DNA of 64,000 bases from Spodoptera frugiperda (GCF_023101765.2 NC_064235.1:4087501-4151500); one strand, 5' to 3'. Positions 1 through 15,462 are shown, counted from the first letter of the stretch. Numbers and translations: made by a program. The notes: generated by a model not told the origin, from the sequence alone.

Positions 1-170
1 TAATAAATCGTCTATATCTGAATCACTGGAGTCACTGAACATGTTTAATAATAATAATTGATAATACTTAATTTATTTTAACAATAATGTCTGACAACGA
101 ATAAAGTTGTGGAGGAAAATAACAACAAAGACCACAGACTAAAAAGTTACCGCCATAATGTAGACTGACT

Positions 171-345
171 TTTTTTTTTTAAACGTTGCCCCACATTAGG
201 GTATTCTCCTGTGTCAAGTGCGTTTACAAACATACGCACATACACATAACAATTTGTGGATCACTTAGAGAATCGAACTGCGGGAATCGAACTCGCTACC
301 CGTTGCGCGGCAGCCAGTTGCCCAGCCACCGCACCAACCGTAGTC
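171..345 (-). mobile_element. tRNA-derived SINE (family B), copy 1
   Basis: Read on the minus strand, a tRNA-like head contains a recognisable pol III B box (GTTCGATTCCCGC-like), followed by a conserved body and a run of A at the 3' end (seen as a T run on the plus strand). The same unit recurs at 17206-17366, 17726-17920 and in part at 63268-63360, always in this orientation. It is not a tRNA gene: there is no cloverleaf 3' half, and the body continues into unrelated sequence. Confidence 0.7.
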
Positions 346-785
346 AAGGTGTCCTATCCGAGACTAAACTGTGAAAATAGGAATTAAGGCTAGGTATTCC
401 TTCAAAAGTAGGCATTTTGCGCTGTCGACAGCGCGCGAAATAGTTCGTGTACACAGCGCCTCACGGAACTCGCATGACTCGCTCAACGACACAGTATAGA
501 AATATGCAGAAGGATAAGTCGGTACTTGACTTATAAGGTATATATTTTTTTATGATCAAAAGTTACTAGGTCTAATATTTGGTAACTGGTAATAATTGAC
601 TATAAAATAATTATATTATAAGTTTAGTCATAATTTGGTCTTTGGAGTAATTAATTGATAATAAACAGCTCATTCGCTATTAGTAAGTTTCAGAACTGTA
701 AAGATAAAATTCTGATTTGTTTAGGATATGTTTTTGTCTAAGTTGTATAAAAGGTATACTTATACAAAATTTATTTTATTTATAA

Positions 786-1823
786 ATGACCAATGGATCA
801 ACTCTCGTTTTCTAATGTACGCAGATGACATTTCTTTAGTTTGCAAAACGATAGAGGATTGTTTACTACTTCAAGAATAACAGATCACACTTATTGTACT
901 TAATAAGCTCTTTCTTAGTCTTCCAAAATGTCATGGAATAAAAATAAAATCAACCATATTTATTCCATTAGCGACGTACCCCTAAAGACTGTGCTATCTG
1001 TACGTGATTTGGGTGTAATACTTGATTCCTGTCTACACTTTGATGTTCACCATAATGCAATAATAAATAAAGCATTTCAAATGTTCGGTTTCGTCATGAG
1101 ATCCTCTCGTGACTTTGTGCGTCCCTCTACGTTCTTACTGCTTTACAAAACATTAATCAGATCTCAGTTAGAGTACGCTTCTCCCATCTGGAATCCTTTG
1201 TACGAAAAGTATATTTCTGGTTTAGAAATGGTGCAGAAAAAGTTTCTGCGTTCTATGAACTATAAGTGTTATCACTCAAAAACTCCATACACACAATTGT
1301 TAAAGAAATATAATATATTGAGCCTACAGCACAGACGAATGCTAGAAACTTATCGGTTATGATGCTACATGGTTTGTGTAACAATAGATTTGACTGTACT
1401 GACTTAACCAATAAATTATGTTATACGGTACCCAGAACTGTCATCCGGTAGAGGTGCGCGCCTCTCAAGTTTTATATTGAGTCCTGCAAAACGAATGCTG
1501 GAGTGCGTGTGCCTCTTCGCCGTATTGCGGACTACTATAACTCGCATTTCACACAACTCGACATTAAATATGTCGAGTTGTGTGAATCAGGCTAATAATC
1601 AGTTTTAGCTGTTAAACTTTTGCTGAAATTGATAGACTAATCAGCCGCGATCTATTACCATACTTTATTTATTTTCTGTAGTGTGTTTTCATACTTTCTT
1701 TGTCATTTCTTTTGTCAACTTGTACAAATGGGTTGCATGATTGTTAGTTTTAATACGTACTTTATTTGTTATGTTTAATTATGTAACTGTTTTTTGTCCC
1801 TTAATAAATAAAATAAAATAAAA
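786..1823 (+). pseudogene. 5'-truncated non-LTR retrotransposon, reverse transcriptase C-terminal part
   Basis: The catalytic YADD box is encoded at 818-829. After a stop and frame break, an open frame at 928-1362 carries the post-catalytic RT/thumb region typical of Jockey/CR1-type LINEs (VRDLGVILDS, LLYKTLIRSQLEYASPIWNP). More C-terminal codons follow, with another frame change, to about 1590. The copy ends in an AATAAA-rich tail at 1801-1822. No endonuclease or ORF1 remains, so it is a dead 5' truncation; the exact clade is uncertain. Confidence 0.85.
1548..1586. repeat. Perfect hairpin, 17-bp arms, 5-nt loop
   Basis: The arms 1548-1564 and 1570-1586 are exact reverse complements separated by 5 nt. 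The hairpin lies in the last codons of the LINE RT remnant. Confidence 0.9.
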
Positions 1824-1837
1824 ACTACACTTCTAAT

Positions 1838-3117
1838 AAGGTCAGGGTGGCATATTCCGTCTATGGGGCGTAACCGTCTACTTGAAATAACGCTCCTTAC
1901 AGTCGAGTTACAGCGTTTGTAATACGGTCGGTAAAACAACATTACTTTTAACTATAAATAAAATTCATCAGATTGGCGTTAGGCGCTATAAAAACGGGTA
2001 AAACAGTCTACAAAGTTTACTTACGTTTTTAAAGTGAAATGCAAGTGCCCTACGCTCCTGTAATTTTGAAGATAAGTTTAAAATTATGTTATTTACAGTG
2101 TCGAATGAATTCAATATATATAGTGTAGGGTCGTTTTTTATCTTCAGTGTATTTCTTTGCAAGATAACGCTACCAATGATCAGATTATTTAACGTAACAA
2201 ATTTGTAACCTCGAAATGATTAAGTGCATAATTCCGTCTATTTTGAATGGGGCAAAATCATCATACGACGAATTTGCCCCATTACAGAGATCGTAAATCT
2301 TTTTTGTGTGTAACATTTACAGAATAATTGCCACCACAATATTGTTTTAAAATACCATTTGATTTTGATAGGTTTTAAGTTTTTGATTGAATTAAAACGA
2401 TTTGTGAATTAAAACGACCTTAACAAGACAATTACATATTTTTCTGTGTACGTTTATATTAAGTTTAGTTTATTTCATCCGCGCCGTCTTCAGCATTAAT
2501 ATAATTATCTCACAAGAATATAATTTTGTTACTTTGGGATGTTTTTAAAAATGTGAGTAAGTGTGTACTCATAAATCGAATCACCCAATGTTTTGTACTG
2601 TTGTATAAGGAGTAAAATCATAATTTTCGTAAATAGCGGTACTTATTTAACAAGTACCTATTTAACAAATGAGATGATAACGCTCCACTAAAATATGTTG
2701 ACCACCCCTGTTGGCTTAAACATGCCGAAATAGCCCCTAAAAATGATTTTTACGTATTTAACCAGAACGAGACGTTATTTTAAAGATTGTGAAACACAGA
2801 ATTCATTGTCACTTACAGAAGTATATTACAAATACGTATTTTATTAAAACAATTAAAGATTTCAATAAATTCTTCGATTATGACGGATTTTTCCGATTTT
2901 AGAAGGGAAAATCCGTCTACTGCTCAAATTTTAAAAAACAGTTAATATCCTGGCACTGGCGACAATTTAATTAAAAAAGGTCCCGGCATTTCAAAGCTTA
3001 ATAGATTCTCATTTCGATGAGACCATATCATTGATCATACATCAACACGTTCATCCGATACGGAGACTCAAATGTGAGTAAAAAAAAAACTATGCCGGCA
3101 TTAGCCCCCCTGACCTT
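1838..3117. mobile_element. Non-autonomous DNA element with short terminal inverted repeats
   Basis: The left end reads AAGGTCAGGGTGGC and the right end is its near-inverse (GCCCCCCTGACCTT). AAT flanks both sides (1835-1837 and 3118-3120), a possible 3-bp target duplication. The 1.28 kb interior has no coding frame but repeats short words such as ATTCCGTCTA and GGGGCAAA. Confidence 0.55.
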
Positions 3118-3987
3118 AATAATTTTTCTTGAGGAAAGTATTTCAATTTCATGCATTTCTTAAAAACCTTTACGTTATACGCATAACATTTTACTTTGTT
3201 TTTCATTCCATTCGATTTTATTTGAAGTATTCGAACCGGTCAATCCGAGAAACGCGCTCTCGTTTCGATTACTTAAACGTAAAGCAAACTAATACTAAGG
3301 GTAGCTAACCACCACCACAAGCCAACCCACCACCAATACTAAGGGTACTGAATTGGTTGGTACATTCGAGCTGGTTTGGATAGACAAACTAATACATACA
3401 TTTAGAAAGAGACACAAATATTTTTATTAGATCAATATTAAGTATATTTATACTACAAGTATTGTGACAAAAATTATATTATTATGTTAATTAAGTCTTC
3501 TAGTCAGTCTCCATATCTTCACCACCATTCTGATTATTTCTGTAACAAATGCAAAAATACTATTTAATATAAGTTTTTAAACTGACATGGTCACTAACAC
3601 TAATATAAGAACTTCAAATATTAAACATGATAAATATCCCGTCTCAAGTTCTAATAATAATCATAATTCATTATTGGTTGATACTTCTATTTTTTTTTTT
3701 TTTTATAATAACACATATTTAATAATGTCCAAAACAAGTATGATTATTAAAAATAATTATTTTAATATTATCATTGACCCTTTTTTCATAAGAGAGGATT
3801 ACATAATGACAATCTCCATACTTGGCAAATGAATTGGAGATCACAGATTAAAAAGTTCAGGAATAATACAATAAGCAGTTGCTCGATCAGTTAAAAGTGT
3901 ATTCTTATGCCTCCCACAGAAAGAGTAGGGGTAGTTTTACACAGCAAATCAGATATTATAATTATTATTGTTACATATATAGAGATA
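3118..3987. other. No gene seen; repeat scraps
   Basis: This is AT-rich sequence. A block at about 3577-3660 (TTTAAACTGACATGGTCACT...) recurs at about 9957-10060 and is a dispersed repeat. The open frame at 3587-3832 lies partly in this repeat and in homopolymer runs, and is not a credible gene. Confidence 0.6.
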
Positions 3988-4195
3988 CTAGCTACTTCCG
4001 CGCGGTTTCACCCGCTCTGCTTGGCTCCTATTGGTCATAGCGTGATGTTTTATAGCCTATAACCTTCCTCGATAAAAGCACTACCCAACAAAAAAAGAAT
4101 TATTCAAATCGGACCAGTAGTTCCGGAGATTAGCGCGTTCAAACAAACAAACAAACTCTTCAGCTTTATAATATCAAGTATAGATAAGTATAGAT
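3988..4195 (-). mobile_element. Helitron-like non-autonomous element
   Basis: On the minus strand this is the common lepidopteran unit beginning near TATACTTGATATTATAAAGCTGA and ending in GCGGAAGTAGCTAGT, consistent with a Helitron CTAG-type 3' end. Further copies lie at 14351-14531, 32125-32288, 35632-35825 and 59599-59785. The Helitron assignment comes from family resemblance; no Rep/helicase is encoded. Confidence 0.5.
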
Positions 4196-4433
4196 TAATT
4201 TTACTGGATAATCTCTGGCCTCTCATCTGCCTCACATGAATTCTTACACAGATTAAGTTTGCAGAATAAATTATTCAGTTACCGTTGTGGTGCGCCATCT
4301 CTCCGCCTTTTGTTAGGTGTCCCCTGTGGCAGAGCGGGACGCTTCATTCTCATAATGGAATTCCTATAATCCAATTCCTGATACATCTGTTCACTGTAAC
4401 AAGTACAATATTAAATTATTTATTTATTTAATA

Positions 4434-4660
4434 CTAGCGGACCCGACAGACGTTGTCCTGTCTACAGGTTAATTTGAAAATTTGTCCGATCCAATGTAAA
4501 CATTCTAAAATCAACAACTACTAATAAATTTAAAAAAAAAACATTGTCGACATTGACAAAATTGTGAATCTAAACCATTCTCAGATCCCCTTAAACATAC
4601 ACAAAAAAATTCATCAAAATCGGTCCAGTCGTTTAAGAGAAGTTCAGTGACATACACAAC
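4434..4660 (-). mobile_element. Dispersed repeat ending ACTAGCGGACCCGACAGACG
   Basis: A typical insect repeat tail containing AAATCGGTCCAGTCGTTT and ACTAGCGGACCCGAC. It is probably a Helitron or RTE-related 3' tail. It carries no coding content. Confidence 0.4.
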
Positions 4661-4735
4661 TTACAGAAGAATTAAAGACTTTATTGCACATATACATAAA
4701 ACATATTACATTGTAATAGTAATTAGACTTTTGTT

Positions 4736-5018
4736 GACTGCCTCGTTGGTCGAGTGGTCGCAAGTGCGACGACAAGGGGTCTCGGGTTCGATTCCCGGGT
4801 CGGGCAAGGTATTACTGGGCTTTTTTCGGTTTTTCGAAAATTTCTCAGTGGTAGCACGGAGTCTGGAATGGTGTCCAGTATATGGCAATAGGCTCACCCC
4901 CTATTACATGGGACTTATTTATAACACAAATGGTGAAAAGTGGGTGTATAGCGGCATTATGTGTCGTAATGAGCACCTCTGCCTACCCCTTTGGGGATAA
5001 AAGGCGTGACTTTGCATA
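4736..5018 (+). mobile_element. tRNA-derived SINE (family A), copy 1
   Basis: The head has an A box (TGGTCGAGTGG) and a B box (GGTTCGATTCC) at tRNA-like spacing. A conserved body follows (CAGTATATGGCAATAGGCTC, then GGGATAAAAGGCGTGAC). Other copies are at 13419-13692 (-), 15662-15760 (- partial), 25059-25316 (+), 27185-27442 (+), 31405-31688 (+) and 32925-33176 (+, interrupted). Confidence 0.8.
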
Positions 5019-5490
5019 GTAATTGGAGTACAATGGGCAGTCTTATAAGACATGGTGATTTCTTCCAGACAAACTTTGGATGGAATTTTTAAAATGGGCA
5101 TGCACAATAATTCAAAAGAGGGAAAAAATTAAGTAAGACTTTTCTGAGTCTATTTCATGCAATAGTGACTTCAAATGTAACTGTAACTTCTTCAAATCAT
5201 AAAGAGCTTATCTAAAAAGAGTAGAAAGTTGTGGCCCTCTGTAAATTCTTATGTGCTCCACAAAAGATTTTAATTTATGTTTTTAACTGTTTTTAATTTA
5301 TGTATGAATGAACTCAAACAATATTATTAAAACAACATAACACCTTTTTCTGCAAAATGGTAAGCAGAGGTTGACAATGTTTTAGTCAGTAAGAGTTTAA
5401 CTCTTTCTCTCGCCTCAACCAAGGCGGGAGAAGTCAATGAATGACTTTCTGTCTCATAAAAAAAGTTTTTGTTTTAAGGACACTAGATTT

Positions 5491-5664
5491 CACATCTTGA
5501 GCTCTACGCATCCAACCACTACCAGCCACCTTGCGGATATCGTCACTCCACCTAGCTGGAGGGCGCCCTACACTACGCTTGCCTAGACGCGGTCTCCACT
5601 CTAGAACACGTTTACCCCAACGGTCATCGGTTTTTCGACAAATGTGACCGGACCATTGCCACTT
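5491..5664 (-). pseudogene. RTE-like LINE, C-terminal ORF fragment
   Basis: The minus strand is open for 58 codons of the characteristic RTE-type C-terminal region (KWQWSGHICRK, RVLEWRPR, KRSVGRPPARWSDDI, VAGSGWMRRAQD). No catalytic RT part is present, so it is a fragment. A scrap of repeat family C (CTCGCCTCAACCAAGGCGGG) adjoins it at about 5395-5465. Confidence 0.8.
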
Positions 5665-5693
5665 TACCTAAATATATTTTACAGCTAAACATA

Positions 5694-5888
5694 TGGCGCA
5701 TTTACATTAGGTCGGTCGTAGGTCGGTCGTAGGTCGGTCACCGAAGGCGGCGGCCGCATTCGGTTTAACAGAAACCGAATTAATACGGCCAAACCGAATA
5801 CGGCCAAACGAATACCTGTTTATATTAGTTGGTGAGTGAATACGGCCTGCAGCCGAATGCGGTCTAACCGACTAATGTAATTGCGCCA
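5694..5888. mobile_element. MITE with about 22-bp terminal inverted repeats
   Basis: The ends TGGCGCATTTACATTAG and its near-inverse CTAATGTAATTGCGCCA enclose GC-rich words (CGGTCGTAGGTCGG, CGGCCAAACCGAATA). ATA on both sides is a possible 3-bp target duplication, which would fit the PIF/Harbinger group. Confidence 0.65.
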
Positions 5889-6000
5889 ATATATAAATTA
5901 GTTAAAGTAATTAAAAGGATTATCCTATTTTATTTTAGACCGACTTTAAAAAAAGGAGGAGGTTCTCAATTCGACCGTATTTTTTTTTTTTTTATGTATG

Positions 6001-6940
6001 TTAATCGATATCTCCGGCAGTTATAGACCGATTTGAGAAATTCTTTTTGTGTTTGAAAGAGTACGATGTCAGTGTGGTCCCATATAATTTTTTTTAAAGT
6101 CTGACCATAAATATGGAAGATAATCCAGGGAACTCCTCAAAAATGGACAGAATGTGCTCTGCGTTTGAGTTTAAGTGATGTATATTAGCTTATCTTTCTG
6201 AGTAACCATAAAATTCAGGACAGATAGTAGCATATCTGATGTAGAATGAGGGGTAGCTTGATGTGCTGTCTGATTTACATGTGTATGTAGGCATAATCTG
6301 TTTTGTGTTTGACAAATGCATATCTTTGGCAGTTATAGTCCGATTTGAGAAATTCTTTTTGTGTTTGAAAGAGTACAATGGCAGTGTAGTTCCATATGAT
6401 TGTTTTTAAAGTCTGACCATAAATGTGGAAGATAATCCAGGGAACTCCTTAAAAATGAGCAGAATGAGCTCTGCGTTTACGTTGAAGTGATGCATACTAG
6501 CTTATCTTTCTGAGTAACCATAAAATTCAGGACAGATAGTAGCATATCTGGTATAGAATGAGGGGTAGCTTGATGTGCTGTCTGATTTACATGTGTATGT
6601 AGGCATAATCTGTTTTGTGTTTGACAAATGCATATCTTTGGCAGTTATAGTCCGATTTGAGAAATTCTTTTTGTGTTTGAAAGAGTACAATGGCAGTGTA
6701 GTTCCATATGATTGTTTTTAAAGTCTGACCATAAATGTGGAAGATAATCCAGGGAACTCCTTAAAAATGAGCAGAATGAGCTCTGCGTTTACGTTGAAGT
6801 GATGCATACTAGCTTATCTTTCTCAGTAGCCATAAAATTCAGGACAGATAGTAGCATATCTGGTATAGAATGATGGGTAGCTTGATGTGCTGTCTGAGTT
6901 ACATGACTGTATACCTATGTGGGTATCTAATCTGTTAGTG
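6001..6940. repeat. 312-bp tandem repeat, three copies
   Basis: The word GCAGTTATAG recurs at 6017, 6329 and 6641, exactly 312 bp apart. Units 2 and 3 are nearly identical and unit 1 is more diverged. The array follows a GACCGACTTTAAAAAAAGG repeat boundary at about 5940, a motif common at the edges of insect repeats. Two identical short minus-strand frames (6190-6378 and 6502-6690) are by-products of the repeat, not genes. Confidence 0.9.
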
Positions 6941-6999
6941 TGTTTGACAACTGACTATGTATGTAGCTTATGAACAGGTTACTGTTAGCTGTCGGCTCA

Positions 7000-9440
7000 G
7001 CAGATCATAAGTAAGGGTATCAGGTTAATATACATTTGAAAATAATGTAATTATGCGTCAATATGGATAGATATTAATATTATTCATTTAAACGGCGCTG
7101 TCTCATATGAGCAGCGCGTTTAATAGGTCGACCCATACTCAAATAAGTTATTCACTAAAAATCAAGAAATAAAAACAATTTTAACAAAAAAAAAACCGAC
7201 TTCAAAAAATAAATATTCCAAAACAAATTAATATGCACTAAAAAGTAAAAGAAATAATTGCGTATTTTTCAACACCTTAATAGATCAACTAACTTTACTA
7301 ACTCATCACACACATTATAATGTAAGTAGGTACAATTATTGTTATTTTTGGAGTCGGTGTCAGCCAATGTCATTTTTAACTGAGGTCTGTGTATGGAACT
7401 TGGTACTTATTTAGATCTCACTTCTTTTATAGGCGAAGCATTCCAATATTATCGAACTTGGCATCCTTTCACATTTATGTTTTGGGTGGGATTTTTTTAA
7501 ATGAACTGGGAAAGGGACTAGGGCGGTGTGTGCACAATAATGTACAAAGGGAAAAAAAACAAAACACAATATAAAAAGAAATTCAATGTATGTATTTCTT
7601 TCCAATTTAATAAGATTATTGCAAAGTATTGTAGTAAGTATATATTATGTTGCTTATAAGTAATTTTATTTTAAAAGAAAAATATCTTCCAACTAATAAA
7701 TATTAGCAAGTCAGCGCGTGAGTTTAGCTGGCTATTACAAACTAAAATCCTCATAGTAGAAATCATCGATCGATATTATATTGTTTTCTTAGATTAGTAA
7801 TACAAATAGTTTTATTTGTCACATTATATTGCGTTTCATACATGAATTTATGGAATGCACCGCGCGTTCCGATACAGTTACATCGTTGAACGGACGGTAA
7901 AACAAGTTTCTTTAAATTTCTAATCTTATAGTATAATAATTATGTAATATGATCTTTTATGGTTGTTCTTAAAAATTAGAAAATTAAAAAAATTAAAAAA
8001 CCCAAGGCCTATTTCCTGTATTTATCGCGACCATCTGCGTTTCTTAGTACGCTTGCACAATGAACAAAACTAGTCATTCAATAAAAAAAAGATTTATTAA
8101 TGTAATGTGTACGGGTTTTAATATCAATTTGGTATAAAGACATACTGTTAGTTAATAGATTTTTTTATAGTATATATTATAATGAATGCATATTATAATT
8201 ATTATTTCGTGTTTGAACGTTAGTGATTAGATTTAACGAAACGTCATTGGCGTGCGTGTGTTAGTCTTGTGCCTGCTCGGTCATTTTAAAGATCGCTCCG
8301 TACTAGTTCAGTTCGGTCAGTGAACTAGTTCACTCTATTAGTTCTATTAGCTCTATTCGGTCAGTACATTCGAACGAATAATCTACCAATTCAGTTACTC
8401 TTTTGAAAGACATCATAGTTCGATATTTTACCTCAGAAAGAGCACAATTTTTAATAGCTGTGTGGTAGTATTATTTGCGATTGAAAATGGCGCGAAACAA
8501 TGTTCAATCGCCAGTGTCATACACACCATTCAAACTTCACCGCGACACTCACGAGTCTAGGTGATTTTATAGAGAATAAGGTAAAATAGGCCTTATGGCA
8601 TTGGCATAACATTCATTACAATAACGAATTCGTCGGTCGGTAACATTATCATTCACGAACTGCTTACTCCCTAACAGATCTGATTCCTATTCCCTCTCTT
8701 TCTTTCAGTTATAAAATAGTACCCTTTGTCTCTTTCTTTCGCTCCCGGTCGTTCGTATGCGTACGGAGCGGAACGCTACGCGAACTAATAGACCGACTGA
8801 CCGATTAGCAATCTGTGGTCGGACACATTTCTTTTCGTACAGTTAAAAGATACGTTTCCTAATCATTCATCGTTCGCGAACTACACAAGACTAGCGTGTG
8901 TCAGTTATGTCCAAAAAGTCATTATTTGATGTTGATTTCGCTCTGGCTGTTCTGTTTACATTGTTGTTTCAATTAAAAGTAGGATTACTAAAGGTTATAT
9001 TGGTGATGACATTCCTTTCTTTCAGAGCTAAACACCCTATGATAGCATTGTAATAATATACACTTAATTCAATTATTTCTACCATTATAACTGCAATTAA
9101 TCTAAATTGTTACTTAACCTAAATGTATAATATTTTATTCTTAGATTTATATAGAAACCGCAAGGTTTTAAGGCGTTTAATTATGTTTTTAGTTATTATT
9201 AATAGAGCAGCAAAAGAATGCTACATTTGGCATGCCTGTACACTATATTTTTTGGTGGGGATTCGAACGAATTCGGAACGTCATTTTTTTTATAAATTCT
9301 GTTTTATCTATTGATATTCACTTTGCAATAATTTGCATGACATGAGACTGCATATTGCTGCAATTACAAGCGATTTGATCTGGTTTTGTTAAATATAATT
9401 TCATTTGCTTTGTCTTGTATATAATTTGTTTTTGTGTTTC
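7000..9440. other. No gene recognised; region upstream of the MADF-BESS gene
   Basis: AT-rich sequence without a convincing coding frame. 8270-8900 is less AT-rich and has degenerate palindromic words (GAACTAGTTCACTC, CGAACGAATAAT). It may hold the promoter and a first non-coding exon, because a splice acceptor (TTTGTGTTTCAG) lies at 9431-9442 just before the start codon of the downstream gene. Confidence 0.5.
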
Positions 9441-9468
9441 AGATTCCGTTTACATCTAGCTACTAGGT

Positions 9469-12325
<2,857 letters not shown>

Positions 12326-12732
12326 TTTTTATTTCAATGTCTCTTGTAGATTATTTTAAAACATTCGACACGTATTTTTTAATTTTCTTACGAAAACAAA
12401 TACTTTCGAATATAATTATATCGATTTGAAATATCGCGTGACGTAACTTCTAGGTACCTTTTATACGTAGAAATTAAGCGTATTTGCTCCCACTCGTTAA
12501 CTTTGATTGGTTTTATCTAAGTATTGTTATCTTATATGACAAAATAAAGAAATACGTGTCTAATATTTTTTCATTACCTAACTGACGGACTAAATAGATT
12601 TTTAATTTTCATATCCCGTCATCATTCCTATTGCTATTATTACTATAAAGAAGAAATAAAACACAGATTATAATCAAGTGGAGATTTATTAAAAATATAA
12701 TTATGGAAACTGTAGTTTCATTATCTTATAAT

Positions 12733-13083
12733 GGCCATCCATTAATTACGTCACACGTTAAGGGGGGGGGGAGGGGGTCGACGAAGTGTGACTTTATGTG
12801 ACAAGGTAGAGGTAGGGGGTCTTAAATTTCGTGACGTCACATTTCAATTATTATAATCTAACTACATATTATCTTATGTAAATTTTACTTCTTTTAATTG
12901 TAATAAAACAAATTCCGGAACTGCTGTTTTAATCAAATAATTATTTTTAGATGTAAAATTATAAAATAAAATGTGACGTCACACTAGGGAGGGGGAGGTC
13001 TCACAGATGTGACCAATTGTGACAAGGAAGGGGGAGGGGGTCAAAAGTCATGAAATTTGTGTGACGTAATTTATGGATGGACC
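12733..13083. mobile_element. MITE with about 24-bp terminal inverted repeats and G-rich interior
   Basis: The ends GCCATCCATTAATTACGTCA and the inverse of TGACGTAATTTATGGATGGA match. The interior has long G runs and repeated GTGACGTCACA words. A diverged relative occupies 13973-14285. Confidence 0.7.
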
Positions 13084-13418
13084 TGAAGTAACCTTAACTT
13101 AAACTAAATCAGTCATTTCAATAACTGTAAAAGTATTCTTAATGTAAATTATATAATAATATCACTGATTTGTTCACGCCTTTGTCCTAGGAAGCCAGGT
13201 AGATACAATACTAAGGCCACTTTTCCACCAGAGATGTGCTATGTAGCTATGCTACGAAGATGTAATAGCAAAGCTGTGAAACTATTGCTTCATGCTGCTT
13301 TATTGATTTCGGGCGGCGGTGCTGCACGCCGCATGTTAAAAAATACATGTATAAGCGGAATTAAAACTAAAAATCTTATTGTATTGTAAGTTCAGCAGTT
13401 TTCTTATTTTTTTTTATA

Positions 13419-13692
13419 ACGTCACGCCTTTAATCCCCAATGGCTAGGCAGAGGTGCACTTTATGGCACATAATGCCAATGTACACCCACATTCCACAAT
13501 TTATGTTGTAAGTCCCATGTTAGGTGGTGAGCCTATTGCTATATACCAGGCATATTTCCAGACTCCGTGCTACCACTGAGAAATTTTCGAAAAACCGTAA
13601 AAAGCGCCAGTAGTACTTCGCCCGACCCAGGAATCGAACCCGAGACCCCTTGCCCGGCAGTCACACTTGTAACTATTCGGCCAACGGGCAGT
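13419..13692 (-). mobile_element. SINE family A, copy in reverse orientation
   Basis: The full-length reverse complement of the 4736-5018 unit, with the B box inverted (GGAATCGAACCCGAGACC) near 13630. Confidence 0.75.
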
Positions 13693-13972
13693 CAGTTTTC
13701 AGACAGACAGTTTTCTTTGCTTTAAAAAACAAAACGTGTATTGTTAGTGTAGCATGGATTTCCGCAAAGTACCGCCTGATTCTATTCTATAATATATTAA
13801 AACTGTTGAAGGCAAATCCTTAGTTAAGCGTGGCGGTTAACATATTAATTAACAATGATTTTTGATTGAATCAGATAACAAAATCAGATATTATAATCAA
13901 AATAACAACTTTACAAAATCACAACTGTAATTGGTTTATTCGAGCCGACCGTACTAAGGGTCTACACATTAA

Positions 13973-14285
13973 TTACGATCACCGTTAACAAATATCAAAT
14001 AACTGTGATTGTACGTGAGACAATAGGGCGAGAGGGGGTCTTAAATTTCGTGAAGTCGGCATTTCAATTATTGTAATCTAACTCGTTTAAAGCACTTGGA
14101 GGCTCATCGAAAATCTCATGGGCAGCATCCGTGAAATTATAAAATGTGACCTAAACTGGCCCTAGCTCCCTAGTGTGACAGTATTAGTCGAGTCTCACAA
14201 ATGTCAAACCAATAGTGACAAGCGGGAGAGGGGGTAACAAAAATCATGTAAAATTTGTTAATGACAGTACATTTATGGATGAACA
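13973..14285. mobile_element. Diverged relative of the G-rich MITE
   Basis: Shares GGGGGTCTTAAATTTCGTGA, ATTTCAATTATTGTAATCTAAC and the terminal CATTTATGGATGAACACCC with the 12733-13083 element, with many changes. Confidence 0.5.
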
Positions 14286-14350
14286 CCCTTAAAGGGTATA
14301 TTACGTCAGTTACACAGTCCCATGTTATGGAGAAATACACACTTAATCCA

Positions 14351-14531
14351 TTCTCACTAATATTATAAAGCAGAAGAGTTTGTTTGTTTGACTGCGCTAT
14401 AAGCCGAACTACTACGATTTGCATAGTTCACCTTGTGTTGAATAGAGCAATATCGAGGAAGGCAACATGCTTAAAACCAGCTATGACCAACAGAGGTGTT
14501 ACAAGCAGAGCGGCTGAAACCGCGCGGAAAA
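14351..14531 (+). mobile_element. Helitron-like non-autonomous element
   Basis: Begins ACTAATATTATAAAGCAGAA and runs to GAAACCGCGCGGAA, colinear with the copies at 32125-32288 and 35632-35825. Confidence 0.5.
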
Positions 14532-14654
14532 AATATGTAATATGTCCTAACTTAAGTCCTTCTTGTGGAACTTCTGTAACTTCTAATTTAACCTTCTACA
14601 CTCCCGTTCTTATGATTCAGAGTCGCCCACAAATATGAGAAGCTATTTTATTGT

Positions 14655-14880
14655 AACTTTCGCGAGACATAAAATCCGAATTATCATGTTATCGGCCAAG
14701 TAACAAGTTTGACAGAACTCACTAGTCTCAAGATATGCTAGAGGCTCATATTCATGAGCAGCATTCCGCGACACACGTCGCGGCGATTGTCGCGCTGCTA
14801 CTGGCTCTAGCATGGCTTGTAACTAGTCGAGTTCCTCGTCAAAACATTACGTGAGTAAGCCGATAACATAATAGTACATA
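14655..14880. mobile_element. Fold-back MITE family with GTTATCGGC/GCCGATAAC ends
   Basis: The ends TTATCATGTTATCGGCC and GTAAGCCGATAACATAAT are inverted. The interior holds CTCATATTCATGAGCAGC and ACTAGTCGAGTTCCTCG. The best-preserved copy is 32315-32486; others lie near 37262-37320, 39470-39570, 62818-62895 and 63540-63960. Confidence 0.55.
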
Positions 14881-15245
14881 CATACATAGTACATAACCTC
14901 ACGCCTGTCACCCATGGGGCTTGTCGGCAGAGGACAATGGAACGCCTTTGCCAAAAAGTGGAAGCATGAAAAGACTGATGACTGTTGATGAACCGGTTTA
15001 TTCGACGAGGGGCATGTCGGTACACGCGTTGAAATATTATTATTGAAATAATTGAACAGCGCGCGGCGTTTCTTTGATGTGCGTCGTATTAACCGGTTTT
15101 TATTGCTCAAAACCGGTTAATCCGAAAAAACCTTTATGAAAATACTGTTCCAAATACCGGTTTAAAAAGCCGGTTTCGCGAACGAAACCCAATGTAAAGG
15201 TTTTGCGTACAAGTACATAATAACGGTTTGAAAATTTAACCGGTA

Positions 15246-15462
15246 TCCGAGGCGTTACAAGTGCGTTGCCGGATTTTTAGGGATTAGGAATTTAAGGGTT
15301 ATTGCGGAATCAGGGATTGGGAAGATTGGGAAAGGGGGTATTGGGCCTCCGGTAACCTCACTCACACAACGCAAGCGTTGTTTCACGTCGGTTTTCTACT
15401 CGGCCGTGGTATCACTCCGGTCGAGCCGGCCCATTCGTGCCGAAGCGTGGCTCTCCCACACT
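15246..15462 (+). mobile_element. Dispersed repeat family D, partial
   Basis: Carries the family words GAGGCGTTACAAGTGCGTTG, CTCACACAACGCAAGCGTTG and CCGGTCGAGCCGGCCCATTC. Other copies are at 16000-16266, 25384-25677, 27500-27798, 29440-29591, 32525-32817 (all +), and 61893-62085 and 62278-62440 (-). Confidence 0.7.

Noticed and set aside
4736..4810. tRNA gene (A and B boxes present)
   Set aside because: It is the head of a repeated SINE with at least six copies. The 3' half of a tRNA cloverleaf is absent and the unit continues into a conserved SINE body.
6190..6690. Two identical 62-codon minus-strand frames
   Set aside because: They arise from adjacent units of the 312-bp tandem repeat and show no protein motif.
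6001..6940. CRISPR-like array
   Set aside because: Direct repeats of 312 bp without short spacers in a eukaryotic repeat context; nothing CRISPR-like.
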